A stretch of 64,000 bases of DNA from Lepisosteus oculatus (GCF_040954835.1 NC_090706.1:28033148-28097147), one strand, 5' to 3'; positions 43,901 to 53,379 are shown, counted from the stretch's first letter. Notes: a model not told the origin generated them from the letters alone. Program-made: numbers and translations.

Positions 43901-46660
43901 TGTGTGGGTTTTAGTGAGACAGGATGCAGGCTGCCACAACGTAATTTTAGATTCTTTCCACTGCAGTGGGTCAGAGGTCTCCGGAGGTGTGTAGAGCCTT
44001 TAAGAGGGTGTCTTCTCTCGTGTCCTTAAAACCTTTGCAGGTCAGGTCTCTCCCGTATATACAGACCTTTTTAACCTCTCTCTGTCCCTGTCAGTTGTGC
44101 CAGAGTGCGTCAAGAGAACAACAACCGTGCCACTGCCCAAGCAGACCGAGATAACTTGTTTGAATGATTACGGCCCAGTGGCACTCACTTCAGTGATATG
44201 AAGTGACTGGAAAGCCATGATTGGTAAGGGCCATGATTGGTAAAGGCCAATGGGAAATTTGCCCAGGACTCAGGATTACACCCCTACTCTTATCGAGAAA
44301 CGCCCTGGGATTTTTAATGACCACAGAGAGTCAGGATCTCGGTTTTACATCTCATCCGAAGGATGGCATCTGTTTACAGTATAATGTCCCCGTCACTATA
44401 CTGGGGCATTAGGACCCACACAGACCGCAGGGTGAGCGCCCCCTGCTGGCCCCACTAACACCTCTTCCAACAGCAACCTTAGTTTTTCCCAGGAGGTCAC
44501 CCATCCAGGTACTGACCTCCTGGGAAAGCTCACACCTGCTGAGCTTCAGCGGGCTGCCAGTTGTGAGTTGCGAGGTGATATAAACTGCACTATCCCAGAC
44601 TCCCTTGACCCACTTCAGTTGGCTTACCACCCAAATAGATCAGTGAATGATGCCATATCTCTAGCACTTCATACTGCCCTAGAACATTTGGACAGGTGGG
44701 GTACCTATGCTAGGATGCTATTTATAGATTCCAGCTCAGCCTTAAACACAAGGCTATAGAACAGGTTCTACCCTACTGCAGTATGCATCCTTAACAGCTA
44801 ACTGCAGTGCCTGAGAACTCAGTGCACCTCTGCACTACGCACTTTTTGCATGGACTACCATGTGTTTTTTTTCACTACCACATCTTTATTTTTCTTCACA
44901 ATGTTTTTATCGCTCTTGTTATTATTTATCATGTTTGCAATGTGCTGTCTCCATTGTGTGGTGTCGTCTGCTGTACTGTGTGTGTGTGTAAGAGATCAGT
45001 GTGAATAAGAATTCCAGTGTACATGTCCCCGTGGCAGTAACCTCCCCTACGCCTCTGTCTCTGTCCCCGTGACGTCCCCGCGCCTGGTGGAGAACAAGAG
45101 GTTGGGGGCCGCACCTGGCTCTTCTCTTGAACCAGTGGGAGGACCTCTTGAAGACGAAGCTGTACTCGTCGCTCTGCCCGTAGGCGATGACGATGTCCTC
45201 CAGCTCCTCCATGACCGAGTGGGCGCTGCGCGTCATCAGGCCCAGCGCGCGCTCGTCGTTGGGCTTCGTGAACTGGTGCTGCTCAGCAAACCTGGGGGGG
45301 GAAGGGCGTTAATATCGGCAAACAAGAAAGGAGAAGAGACCCTCTGGGTCAGGCCCAGCTCGCTCTCTTTCAGCCCTCTCTTCCGTGACCACACAGGTGA
45401 CGCACAGATCCGCCACACAATTTCCTGCTCTGCCCCATTCGGCTGGCGAGAGCTTCCAACTGCGCAGACAGCCTCTGGATTTGCCAGGAGGCCAAGGCCA
45501 GGAGGAAGTTCTGCACATGCAGCTTTGTGTAGCTCTCAGAAGGGTACACAATCACAGCGGTGCCACGGTTTCAGAGACGAGAAACAAGATTTTAAGTCCT
45601 ATCGCCGAATTAAAGTTTAATGACACCTACACCCGTTGTGCTTAAGATTTTATTCAAAATCGGAATGTGTCAAGCACCTGCGCATTTCACTGCTTATTAA
45701 GAATTGTATTTGAAATAATAGCAAAGCGCCGGTACCATATCACCCTGCAGCTCTCAACTGGAAGCCCAATGAAGCTCAGCAGGTGTGAGCCTGGTCAGTA
45801 CCTGGATGGGAAACCACCTGGGAAGCTATGGTTGCTGCTGGAAGAGGTGTTAGTGGGACCACCCTGCGGTCTGTGTGGGTCCTTATGCCCCAGTATAGTT
45901 GGGGGGGACACTATACTGTAGTGGGCGCTGTCTTTCGGATGAGATGTAAAACCGAGGTCCTGACTCTGAGTGGTCATTAAAGATCCCTGGGCATTTCTCA
46001 ATAAGAGTAGGGAGTTATCCCGGTGTCCGGGCCAAATTTCCCCCCTCGGCCTTTACCGTGGCCACCAAATTGTCCCCATGTGTGATTGGCTTGCACTTGC
46101 CCTGCAATGGACTAGCGTCCAGTCCAGGGTGTACCCTGCCTTGCACTCATTGCTTGCCAGATAGGCTCTGGCTTCCTGCAACACCATGTGGTATTAAGTG
46201 GTTTGGTAAATGACATGACTTAATAGCAAATAGTCCTTCACTCAGAAAAAAAAAGCTAACAATTGGATGCATTAGGCATCCCCATCCAGTGAATGACAAA
46301 AGGCTGTCTGCGTTGTAATAATTCACGGCTGACCATTACCTGGGATCACCTGCAGTGCCCTAGAAGCTGACTGAAGCAAGAAACCACCTCCTGCGAGAGC
46401 AGCGCAGTTGTGGTCTGCAATGCTACTCACTTGTGGAAGTTTCGACCGTCTAAGCGCACAACGATGTAGCAGTTCCTCAGGCAGGTGTCGTCCGTCTCGA
46501 AGGAGCGGACGTACTCGAATTTGCTCTTGGCCATGGCGGGGGCGCGCGAGGCGAGGAAGCCGCGGACAGAGGAGGCCCGACCGCCTCTGTGGGCCGCGCG
46601 GTTGGCCAGGCACGATCCGAAGGCTCTGCGGAACGGAGTCAGGCGCGGTCCCGCTAACAT
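40781..46660 (-). CDS. thg1l: THG1L tRNA-His guanylyltransferase (gene level, complete)
   Basis: The enzyme adds the extra 5' guanosine (G-1) to tRNA-His by reverse (3'-5') polymerisation, needed for recognition by histidyl-tRNA synthetase; the vertebrate protein is cytosolic and mitochondria-associated. Six exons join in frame to 936 bases, 311 residues; human is 298. Metal-binding residues are RLDGRNF (D71, G72) and YGQSDEYSF (D118). Counted from the internal MAKSK methionine they are D29, G30 and D76, exactly the human numbering. The C-terminus has [18 protein letters not shown]. The 42 residues before MAKSK are Arg/Ala-rich without acidic residues, like a mitochondrial presequence. Divergent from LSM11. 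Confidence 0.95.
41243..41350 (-). CDS. thg1l: THG1L exon 5
   Basis: It encodes [20 protein letters not shown] and [16 protein letters not shown], matching [30 protein letters not shown]. Phase 0 on both sides. Confidence 0.94.
41453..41790 (-). repeat. tRNA-headed SINE, near full length
   Basis: In THG1L intron 4, same orientation as the gene. Body motif ctgtgtggagtttgcatgtt and tail region ggtggatggatt are present. Confidence 0.87.
41791..42969 (-). other. THG1L intron 4 remainder
   Basis: AT-rich sequence. I see no exon, no named repeat and no clear regulatory site in it. Confidence 0.5.
42970..43058 (-). CDS. thg1l: THG1L exon 4
   Basis: It encodes [20 protein letters not shown] and TSQAEERLR, matching [29 protein letters not shown]. 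Short exon found by homology; acceptor ttttccag, donor ctgagg|gtgaga. Confidence 0.93.
43186..43450 (-). repeat. tRNA-headed SINE
   Basis: In THG1L intron 3. It starts about 100 bases after the exon 3 donor (transcript direction) with a degraded head; body motif gtagcgtttgtatgttctcc reversed is diverged. Confidence 0.8.
43548..43717 (-). CDS. thg1l: THG1L exon 3
   Basis: It encodes [40 protein letters not shown] and YLSWRQADC, near identical to human. The acceptor is cctctacag and the donor is gact|gtgagt. Confidence 0.95.
44213..44583 (-). repeat. 5S-headed SINE, 3' truncated
   Basis: The head is complete (cacctcgcaactcacaactg) with a small local duplication (ctcctgggaa written twice). The 3' third is missing. 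It is joined at its head to the LINE fragment at 44584. Confidence 0.88.
44584..44762 (+). pseudogene. Non-LTR retrotransposon reverse-transcriptase fragment
   Basis: The plus strand reads [20 protein letters not shown] and [12 protein letters not shown], then [14 protein letters not shown]. This is the fingers/palm start of a LINE reverse transcriptase (the usual wording is FIDFSSAFNT). It is truncated on both sides and cannot be functional. CR1/L2/Rex1-like, clade uncertain. Confidence 0.8.
45115..45291 (-). CDS. thg1l: THG1L exon 2: second metal site
   Basis: It encodes [20 protein letters not shown], then [20 protein letters not shown] and [13 protein letters not shown]. The acceptor is a C-run followed by ccag and the donor is gccag|gtgcgg. 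Confidence 0.94.
45738..46195 (+). repeat. Chimeric SINE: 5S-type head and body, tRNA-SINE-type tail
   Basis: 45738 to about 46060 follows the 5S-headed family (catatcaccctgcagctctc, ggatgagatgtaaaaccgag, gtccgggccaaatttccc). After that the sequence switches to the tail of the tRNA-headed family (caatggactagcgtccagtc, cagggtgtaccctgccttgc, ataggctctggcttcctgc). In THG1L intron 1. Confidence 0.8.
46431..46660 (-). CDS. thg1l: THG1L exon 1
   Basis: The ATG at 46660 gives [20 protein letters not shown] and onward, then [20 protein letters not shown] (second ATG 46534) and [10 protein letters not shown] chose the upstream start because human THG1L also extends before MAKSK, although the extension itself is not conserved. 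The donor is cacaa|gtgagt. Confidence 0.85.
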
Positions 46661-46764
46661 CAGCTCCCTGTGAGCAGGAAGAACACAAACACAGAGAACC
46701 CGCGGGCTTGGTTTGTAAGGCTGCGATATAGCGATATGAGACGTAAAACTGAGGTCCAATATGG

Positions 46765-46838
46765 CACACTCACTGATCTATTTGGGCGGTAGGCCAACTG
46801 AAGTTGGTCAAGGGAGTCTGGGATAGTGCAGTTTATAT
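46765..46838 (-). pseudogene. Non-LTR reverse-transcriptase fragment, second copy
   Basis: The minus strand reads [20 protein letters not shown], the same segment as at 44584 and joined to a SINE head at the same base (actgcactatcccagactcc). Upstream of THG1L exon 1. Confidence 0.8.
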
Positions 46839-47380
46839 CACCTCGCAACTCACAACTGAAAGCCCGCTGAAGCTCAGCAGGTGTGAGCCTGGTCAGTACC
46901 TGGATGGGAGACCTCCTGGGAAAAACTAAGGTTGCTGCTGGAAGAGGTGTTAGTTGGGCCAGCAGGGGGCGCTCACCCTGCGGTCTGTGTGGGTCCTAAT
47001 GCCCCAGTATAGTGACGGGGACATTATACTGTAAACGGATGCCGTCCTTCGGATGAGACGTAAAACCGAGATCCTGACTCTCTGTGGTCATTAAAAATCC
47101 CAGGGCGTTTCTTGAAAAGAGTAGGGGTGTAACCCCAGCGTTCTGGGAAAATTTCCCATTGGCCCTTACCAATCATGGCCTCCTAATAATCCCCATCTCT
47201 GAATTGGCTGCATTACTCTGTTTTTAATAGCTGGTGTGTGGGGAGCATTTTGGCACACTATGGCTGCCATCACATCATCCAGGTGGATGCTGTACATTGG
47301 TGGTGGTGGAGGGGAGTCCCCATTACCTGTAAACAGCTTTGAGTGGAGTGTCCAGAAAAGTGCTATATAAATGTAAGGAC

Positions 47381-47405
<25 letters not shown>
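46836..47405 (+). repeat. 5S-headed SINE, full length
   Basis: Runs from tatatcacctcgcaactcac to a (taa)n tail. It shares the rare variant cattatactgtaaacggatg with the inverted copy at 44213, unlike other copies in the window. Confidence 0.92.
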
Positions 47406-47410
<5 letters not shown>

Positions 47411-47411
<1 letters not shown>

Positions 47412-47554
47412 AGTTCAGGTGGGTAGCTGTGTCAGCATGCGTAGGCTGCAAAGTAACAAGTAATAGGTTTATTCCATGCTGAAAAGAGAAGAAAGAAACC
47501 CACAACGTGTTTTCTTTCTTCTCTTTTCAGCATGGAATAAACCTATTACTTGTT
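47411..47554. mobile_element. Foldback: Penelope-like end with perfect 44 bp inverted repeat
   Basis: 47411-47498 matches 24223-24310. 47511-47554 is the exact reverse complement of 47455-47498, with a 12-base loop between. The two arms are identical over 44 bases by direct reading. Confidence 0.85.
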
Positions 47555-47796
47555 CCATTATTATTATAGTACGCACCAGGTACAAACGACCTCATATTTT
47601 GTGCCCGTATTAACCTAATATTCCGCTGAACACCAATTAAAGTAGCAGCTCTGTTATTGTATTCTAAGTTGTATTAGGATATTTAAAGACCTGCCACAAC
47701 ACTTATCTAATGCAAACGGCAAAGAGATTTAGATTAGAAATACAGGCCAGTATAATGGGCTGTACTGATTTGACTTTAAGGCTCAATATCTCTAAG

Positions 47797-47862
47797 AATG
47801 TAAAGCGCTTTGCGTGGAGTGTCCGGAACAGCGCAGTGGAAGTGTAAGGGATTATTAATGTG
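47797..47862 (+). repeat. 5S-headed SINE tail fragment
   Basis: It contains atgtaaagcgctttgcgtgg and agtgtccggaacagcgc, then gtgtaagggattatta: the last 65 bases of the family only. Confidence 0.75.
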
Positions 47863-48803
47863 CTCGCTGCTTTTGCAAATTACGCATATTCGAATATATG
47901 CTTATCATCGGGACTACAAACACCGGAATTCATAATGAGGACCTTAACCGAAGGGCCTTCCAGCACATCAATGGGTACGGGACCGACACATTAACACAGC
48001 GTTTAGCTACATGATAGCAGTGTAATAGATGTTTGTTTTTTTTCCGCAAGATATATGTAACAGGGCATATTAACCACAAGTAGAGAGAAACAACCCTTTC
48101 CTCATAAAGAAGGAACACAAGACTGGTTGAAAATGCACGTAACTAGGTGCTAAGCGTATAACACATTTTAACAACCCTTACCCATTCCTCCTGACATATG
48201 CGACTTTACCCAAGCTGTCGGATAAACGCAAGCTACCTCAACAACCTCGTGTAGTGTACAATTAATGTGTACAGGGAAACCGTGAAGTCCATGTGTACAG
48301 GCCAGACCCATATACTGCATTTCGGAGGGGGAAAAAGCGTAGTACACTTTCACACCAGCGTGTAGTTAAGGAGAAAGAGCAATATAAAATAAAAATATGT
48401 AGTTATAATACATAGTTATCGTGGAAAACTGATATAACTTATACTTTTATTGTTTTGGTTTTTGCAAACGGTATGTATAATTACACGATCACCCCTACAA
48501 TAAATTCCAGCTTTAAAGTGCGGTACTACATTTAGAGTATCCAACTGCATCATAAAGCTACATTTTGGTTCCTATCTGTGAACTCAGGCGAGTGAGAGAG
48601 AAACGCCTATTGCAATTTCCAGAAAAAAGTCGTAACAACTTGAAACGAACGCATTTGTGTCGGTGATTATTAAAAAAAAATATAAACGAAAACATAAATC
48701 GCATAATGAACACAAAAACTGTCGTAGCAAAAAAAAACCCAGCAACTTGTGGGCTGATACTCCCTCTAGCGGCAATCAGGAAGCAGTTCTACAAACTCCT
48801 TGG

Positions 48804-48822
48804 ACTACATATCCCATGACGC
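48804..48822 (+). promoter_or_regulatory. ZNF143/THAP11-like promoter motif of LSM11
   Basis: The sequence actacatatcccatgacgc, 22 bases before the ATG, closely fits the vertebrate promoter consensus ACTACAnnTCCCAnnATGC, bound by ZNF143. Its position implies that transcription of LSM11 starts very close to the start codon. Confidence 0.6.
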
Positions 48823-48843
48823 ACAGCTGCGGGTCTTTCAAAC

Positions 48844-49294
48844 ATGGAGGAGAGTGAACGGAAAGTGACGGACAGATGCTCTGCAACTGAAAAGCGCGGT
48901 GATATTATGAACCCCAGTTCGCTTCGGGACCCAGACGAGGAGCAGAGCGAAGAGCCCGAAGATGACCTGAAAGTTAAGCTGGATGTCAGCTCGGATAAGT
49001 TTGATCCGTTGTTGGCGCTTTACTGTCCCGAAATCTCGCTGCCGTACCCCAATGTGAAGTGCTTCAACAACATCGCTCAGTATGAAAGTTTTCTCAGAGG
49101 GGGCAGCGGCAGAGCGAAGCCGCAGAACGTGGCGAAAAAAAACAGGAAAGCCAAGAAAGGCGTCCCGGACCCAGAGAGGATCGAGAGGCTAAAAAAGTTG
49201 ATGGTGAATGCACCGACGGAGGAGGGAGCTGGGGGCCGCCAGAGACCGCCAAGAAAAACTAGGGCTCCCAAAAATGTTCTAACCAGAATGGCCG
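48844..49294 (+). CDS. lsm11: LSM11 exon 1
   Basis: It encodes [20 protein letters not shown] through [17 protein letters not shown] and [10 protein letters not shown] later Met (48907) is possible, but the first has the better context and an acidic MEE-type start as in human. The donor is ggccg|gtaagc. Confidence 0.94.
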
Positions 49295-52052
49295 GTAAGC
49301 AAAAACTGTAACGCCTGTACGGTCTGCACACACTTGACTCTACCTACACCCGTCACGTAAAAATCGTTGTAGGTTTAATGCAAATGATGAAACTTTGCCC
49401 AAATGATTGTACAAGCAGTAGTCAAAGCAGCAGCATTTTCAAATTCTCAGATGATACAGCTGTGTTTGGCTTAATGTATTATCAGGGATGGTATTACAGT
49501 GTGCCTTGCCTTGTGGTAATCTCACTGCTATGCCGTTTGCCTCGTCAGTTCACGCTGGGAGCCCCCTGGGAGAGCTGTACCGCTGTGTCCAGGAGAAGAT
49601 CCGGGTCAAAGTTCACATCCGCACTTTCAAAGGGCTGAGAGGAGTCTGCAGTGGGTTCCTGGTGGCCTTTGACAAGTTCTGGAACATGGTACCTCCCTTC
49701 CCATTGTCCGAGTGCTATAGTTATACAGGAAATTTTGCCTGTGGCTTTAGGTTCCTGGCTCCGATTTCTTGTATAACAGTAGCAGGTTGCCTCTTCAAAG
49801 TAGTAAACTGGCCAGCAGCTGCTCTAGTGAAAAAGCTTAGACTGGAACATTCCAGTATACAGTATTCAAAGAAAAACACTGTGCCTTGTTCAGTCTTGTG
49901 CTGTAGTTTTCTTGTCCTTCTGCCCTCCTTGGTTAAAAGGCTCTTCTCAGCCTTGTTTTCCGCCTAATAGTTGTTCCCCTTGTTTTGCACTTTTAACAAC
50001 ATTTTTGGTGCATCAACCAAAAGCCAAAAGATTGAGGACAAAATTAAGAAATGCAGAGTCCACGCAGTGTGTGTTTCACCTCACAGTGAGGTCACAGTGC
50101 GTGCAGGACACCCAGCCTGCTTCTTTGTGAGCGTAACGTCTGGATTTTAGCCGCTGTTTGCTGGCGTTCTGCAGAGCCCGTTGGAATGTGTGCTTTGGCG
50201 AGCTGTGGAGCTGTCTGTCTTCTGAGCTGTCTTTTGGCCTGCCCCTCCCCTCTGCTGTTTCAGGCTCTGGTGGACGTTGACGAGACCTACAGGAAGCCCC
50301 TGCTGGGGGAGGCCTTTCACCACGAGCGTGCTCTGACTGTCACCAGGGTGGGTACGGCCAACCGTGGCGTCCAGGCAAACAAGCCTGCTCCCATCCATCC
50401 CTTCTCTAAACCTTTAATTCAATTCAGGGTTGCAGGGTAGCCGGAGCCTATCCCAGCATGCAACGGGTGCTAAGCAGGGTACACCCTGGATGGGACGCCA
50501 GTCCTTCACAGGGCACATACAGACACAAACATGTGGGCAGTTAACCTACCAGTACGTCTTTGTACTGTGGGAGGAAAACAGAACATCATAAAGAAACTTA
50601 TGCAATCGTTATGAGAACATGCAAACTCCACACAGATAGCACCCCAGGTAGCAGGTAGCAGCAGTGTTAATCACTGTGCCACCATGCTAGCCTTCAAAGC
50701 TGGTAGTTTTTTTTAGAATCACATATTATTTTTCTTCTACCCACCCGACTTAGAGTTGCCACTCGTGTGTGTGTTCACACAACCCACAGCTACGAACCCT
50801 GTAACCGCACACAGGGGAGAAAGAGGAAGTGCAGGCAGACTCCTCTGGCCCACTCACTTCTGAGCCAATCGTCTTTTAATACGTCACCTGCAGCACCACC
50901 CCCGGACTGCATGATCAGCTTTGATTGGAGGAGAGGCGCTTCCCTCTCCAACAGCACTACTTGCCTGCTTGGCCCCAGGAGGGTGAGAGAGAGGCCTGAT
51001 GCCTGCTCCCACCCAGCGCTCAGCGGAGCTCAGACAGTTGCACACTGTGGCTTGGGGAATCCCGATCCCAGCCAGTCTGCCTCGGGCCCTTACTGTCTGA
51101 GCCCCCCTCAACAGGTGTATTCTTGAAAACGTGTACATTTACCTATGCAGTTGTAAGTAATGTAGCAAGCTTGAGATATTCAGGTTGTGGTATTTAAGAT
51201 CCGGCAGTGCACAGTCAGATCCAGGGGCGAATCTAACTGCTGTGCAGTGGGAGTCTCACCAGTTTCCTTTGAGATTTAGTGACAGGGAGCTCTCTCTCCT
51301 CTTGCTTGCACAGTTCAGGGTGTAACACCAGCCTGAGATGGCTTTGCGGTATTTTATCAAGTTCATGTTTATCAAATGCACATCAATACAGTGAAATCAA
51401 ATGATCATGTCGCCCATTTCTGTGTCCTCCAGCTGTTTGACGTGGCGAAAACATGCAAACTCCACACAGATAGCACCCCAGGTCCAGATTGAATGCAGTG
51501 TTAACCAAGTGGATCTAACTGCTGCGCAGTGGGAGTCTCGCCAGTGTCCTGTGAGATTTAGTGACAGGGAGCTCTCTCTCCCCTCTTGCTGGCACGGTTC
51601 AGGGGGGTAGCGCCAGCCGGAGACGGCTTTGCTTAGCGATATGTGATCATGTCGCCCATGTCCGTGTCCTGCAGCTGTTCGACAGGCTGAAGCTGCAGGA
51701 ATCCCCGGATTTCGGGGCGCCGGAGGAAAGGAGCGGAGGGGACCCGCCGAGGACGCGGGAGTCCAGGACCGCCGGCGAGCCCCCGCCGGCTGAGGAGCAC
51801 ACGCCGGCCCGCCAGCTGCGCGGGTCGCCGAGGAAGAAGGCGTGTGGCGGACCCGGCAAGGAGAGGGAGGGGCCGGGACTGGGAGGAGCGCAGGACACGG
51901 CTCCGGGTCCGCGGACTGAACCAGAGAGCGGGACACAGGGCGGGGGAAGACAGCCCAAGCCCAGAGTGGACTACCAGCATGTGCACAGAAGGCACGTCAA
52001 CCAGCTCTTCATCCGGGGAGAAAATATACTGCTTGTCAATTTAGAACAGTAG
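48844..52052 (+). CDS. lsm11: LSM11, U7 snRNP Sm-like protein (gene level, complete)
   Basis: LSM11 replaces SmD2 in the U7 snRNP ring and, with LSM10, directs 3' end cleavage of replication-dependent histone pre-mRNAs; its N-terminus recruits FLASH. Four exons join in frame to 1053 bases, 350 residues; human is 360. The N-terminus has [19 protein letters not shown] and [19 protein letters not shown]. The Sm1 motif is in exon 2 ([20 protein letters not shown], about residues 165-190) and the Sm2 motif is at the very end ([15 protein letters not shown]). The long variable insert between them is typical of LSM11. The start is the first ATG in a good context (aacATGG). Confidence 0.95.
49549..49688 (+). 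CDS. lsm11: LSM11 exon 2: Sm1 motif
   Basis: It encodes [20 protein letters not shown] and [20 protein letters not shown], then DKFWNM. The acceptor is cctcgtcag and the donor is aacatg|gtacct. The open frame running past the donor is intron. Confidence 0.95.
50264..50347 (+). CDS. lsm11: LSM11 exon 3
   Basis: The 84-base exon encodes [20 protein letters not shown] and ERALTVTR, matching [28 protein letters not shown]. Acceptor ctgtttcag, donor accagg|gtgggt. A SINE begins 43 bases after it. Confidence 0.95.
50390..50693 (-). repeat. tRNA-headed SINE
   Basis: In LSM11 intron 3. Tail gggatggatgggag at the low end, body ctgtgtggagtttgcatgtt, head ggtggcacagtgattaacac at the high end. Confidence 0.87.
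51232..51449 (+). repeat. Tandem duplication, upstream copy (decoy LSM11 splice acceptor)
   Basis: Matches 51512-51690 (shared ctaactgctg, cagtgggagtctc, gagatttagtgacagggagc, gatcatgtcgcccat, gtgtcct, cagctgtt). It contains an acceptor-like tcctccag and 15 bases resembling the start of exon 4. Confidence 0.8.
51438..51512 (-). repeat. tRNA-headed SINE fragment at the duplication junction
   Basis: The minus strand reads tggggtgctatctgtgtgga, then gtttgcatgtttt. It lies exactly between the two copies of the duplicated segment. Confidence 0.75.
51512..51690 (+). repeat. Tandem duplication, downstream copy (used LSM11 acceptor)
   Basis: Partner of 51232-51449. It supplies the acceptor used by LSM11 exon 4 and the first 16 bases of that exon. 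Confidence 0.8.
51675..52052 (+). CDS. lsm11: LSM11 exon 4: insert and Sm2 motif
   Basis: It encodes [13 protein letters not shown], a GC-rich, Pro/Arg-rich linker, then [20 protein letters not shown] and [12 protein letters not shown] with stop at 52050-52052. The acceptor is gtcctgcag. An older duplicate of this acceptor lies 242 bases upstream. Confidence 0.95.
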   Translation: MFDRLKLQESPDFGAPEERSGGDPPRTRESRTAGEPPPAEEHTPARQLRGSPRKKACGGPGKEREGPGLGGAQDTAPGPRTEPESGTQGGGRQPKPRVDYQHVHRRHVNQLFIRGENILLVNLEQ

Positions 52053-52800
52053 GTATAAAGAGAACGTCAGGTCACCGGAAAACCGAATCAAATGGTGTTT
52101 TATGACGTTTAACACCTACATTAAACGGATTTATAGGCAGATTGCGGCACCCAGTGTTTTCAGCGGCGCTGGCCGAACAGCTAGCCTCCCGAGTCGGGAG
52201 CAGTACGTCGCTCCTGGACGGGGGCGGGACACCGGGGCGGAGCAGAGCGGCGCCCTTCTCTCGCACATCGGCCTGGTCCACGCACGGCGAAACGCGCCGC
52301 CGTGCTGCTATTCTGTGGAGTTCCGTTTCTGACTTTCTCACGGAGGAGAAAAGAACGTTCACGCGTTGCCTGAAGTGGCACCACACGGCAATGAGAAATT
52401 AAAGAAAATAAAATGACATGCAGCAACAAAGCAAAGTGCTAAAAATAAAAAAAATGTGTGAAGATATTTACGGATTTTTTTGAAGAAACCTGGGGTATTA
52501 TAATAAAATGTCTTTCTACCCTTAATGCTTCCGGTTATGAAGGTTTTAAAAATTGCTATTGGTATATAAGGGTTAAATAAAATGGTGAAAACTAGATGAA
52601 TATCTAAGAATTATTTGAATGAGGCCAAGCCAGTAGATTATTGTCTCATAAACGTTTTAGTGGTGATTCCCATGTAATTATCATTTACCCAGGGTGGGGA
52701 GATTTGATCCGAATTCGTTTTTCTTGTCTGTTCCAGACGCACTAGCTTTTTAATGAAGAAGCCCTTTCACGCCCCCCGCTGAGCTCCCTGCAGTTAGTGC
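52053..52800 (+). other. lsm11: LSM11 3' UTR region
   Basis: The first AATAAA after the stop is at 52407-52412, with further ones near 52503 and 52577. 52100-52350 is GC-rich and open in several frames but shows no domain. Exact 3' end not determinable from sequence. Confidence 0.45.
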
Positions 52801-53011
52801 TGTCAGCCAGCAGAGGGAGCGAGGTACTGACTTTTCTATTTTCTACGCAAATTCCTTTTTTTAAGAGTGCTAGCTTGCTTCAAGCCCCCAAAAAGTGTCG
52901 TTTTTTTTCAAAATTCGCTATAGGATGTCAGCTATGCGCGTATACCGTAAGTAGTTTATTCAGCGTGATAAAACTGGTGAGTTTTTATTAAAGAGAGGGT
53001 AGTTTCAGGAT

Positions 53012-53160
53012 GAGCTACCCCAGTCCTTGGAGAGCCAGTTCTCAGGTTTTCGTTCCCCCCTCTGTTCTTAATTACTTAATTGAGCTCATTAATTAATAAT
53101 AATAATAAGAGGTCAGATGAGCTGTTTCATTCAGGCCCTCTCCAGTAGCTAATCGAAAAC
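53012..53160 (+). repeat. Short interspersed repeat (tcctggagggcc type)
   Basis: It reads ccagtccttggagagccagt, then caggttttcgttcccccc and aattacttaattgagctc, the wording of a very common fish repeat, with an ataat tract. Confidence 0.6.
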
Positions 53161-53379
53161 TGCCACGCACAGGACAGGAGCGATCCCGCCCCAGGTCGGG
53201 ATGGGGGGTTGTTTTGATGTACTGCACGTCTCCGAAGAAGCCGAGCAAGTTCCAAGATTCATTTCACTGCCCATAAAACCAAAACCTCTGGCCAGTCGAG
53301 GGGCGTTGGTGTGCCTCAGGAGTGAGTGAGCCCGGCTGATCTCCACCAGATGATTTCTGGAGGTCACGTCAGCTCCGCC

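Larger units (their letters stand above)
46661..48843. promoter_or_regulatory. Divergent THG1L/LSM11 intergenic interval
   Basis: 2.2 kb between the two start codons. The THG1L end holds the LINE/SINE composite and the foldback; 47870-48780 is AT-rich with nothing named. Both genes start in moderately GC-rich DNA, but their promoters are too far apart for a single shared core. Confidence 0.4.

Noticed and set aside
49488..49967. 159-codon frame as a single LSM11 exon
   Set aside because: Homology stops exactly at FWNM before a GT donor; the remainder is intron.
51561..51674. Upstream extension of the LSM11 last exon
   Set aside because: Homology to LSM11 begins at LFDRLKLQ right after a CAG acceptor; the upstream part is the duplicated intron segment.
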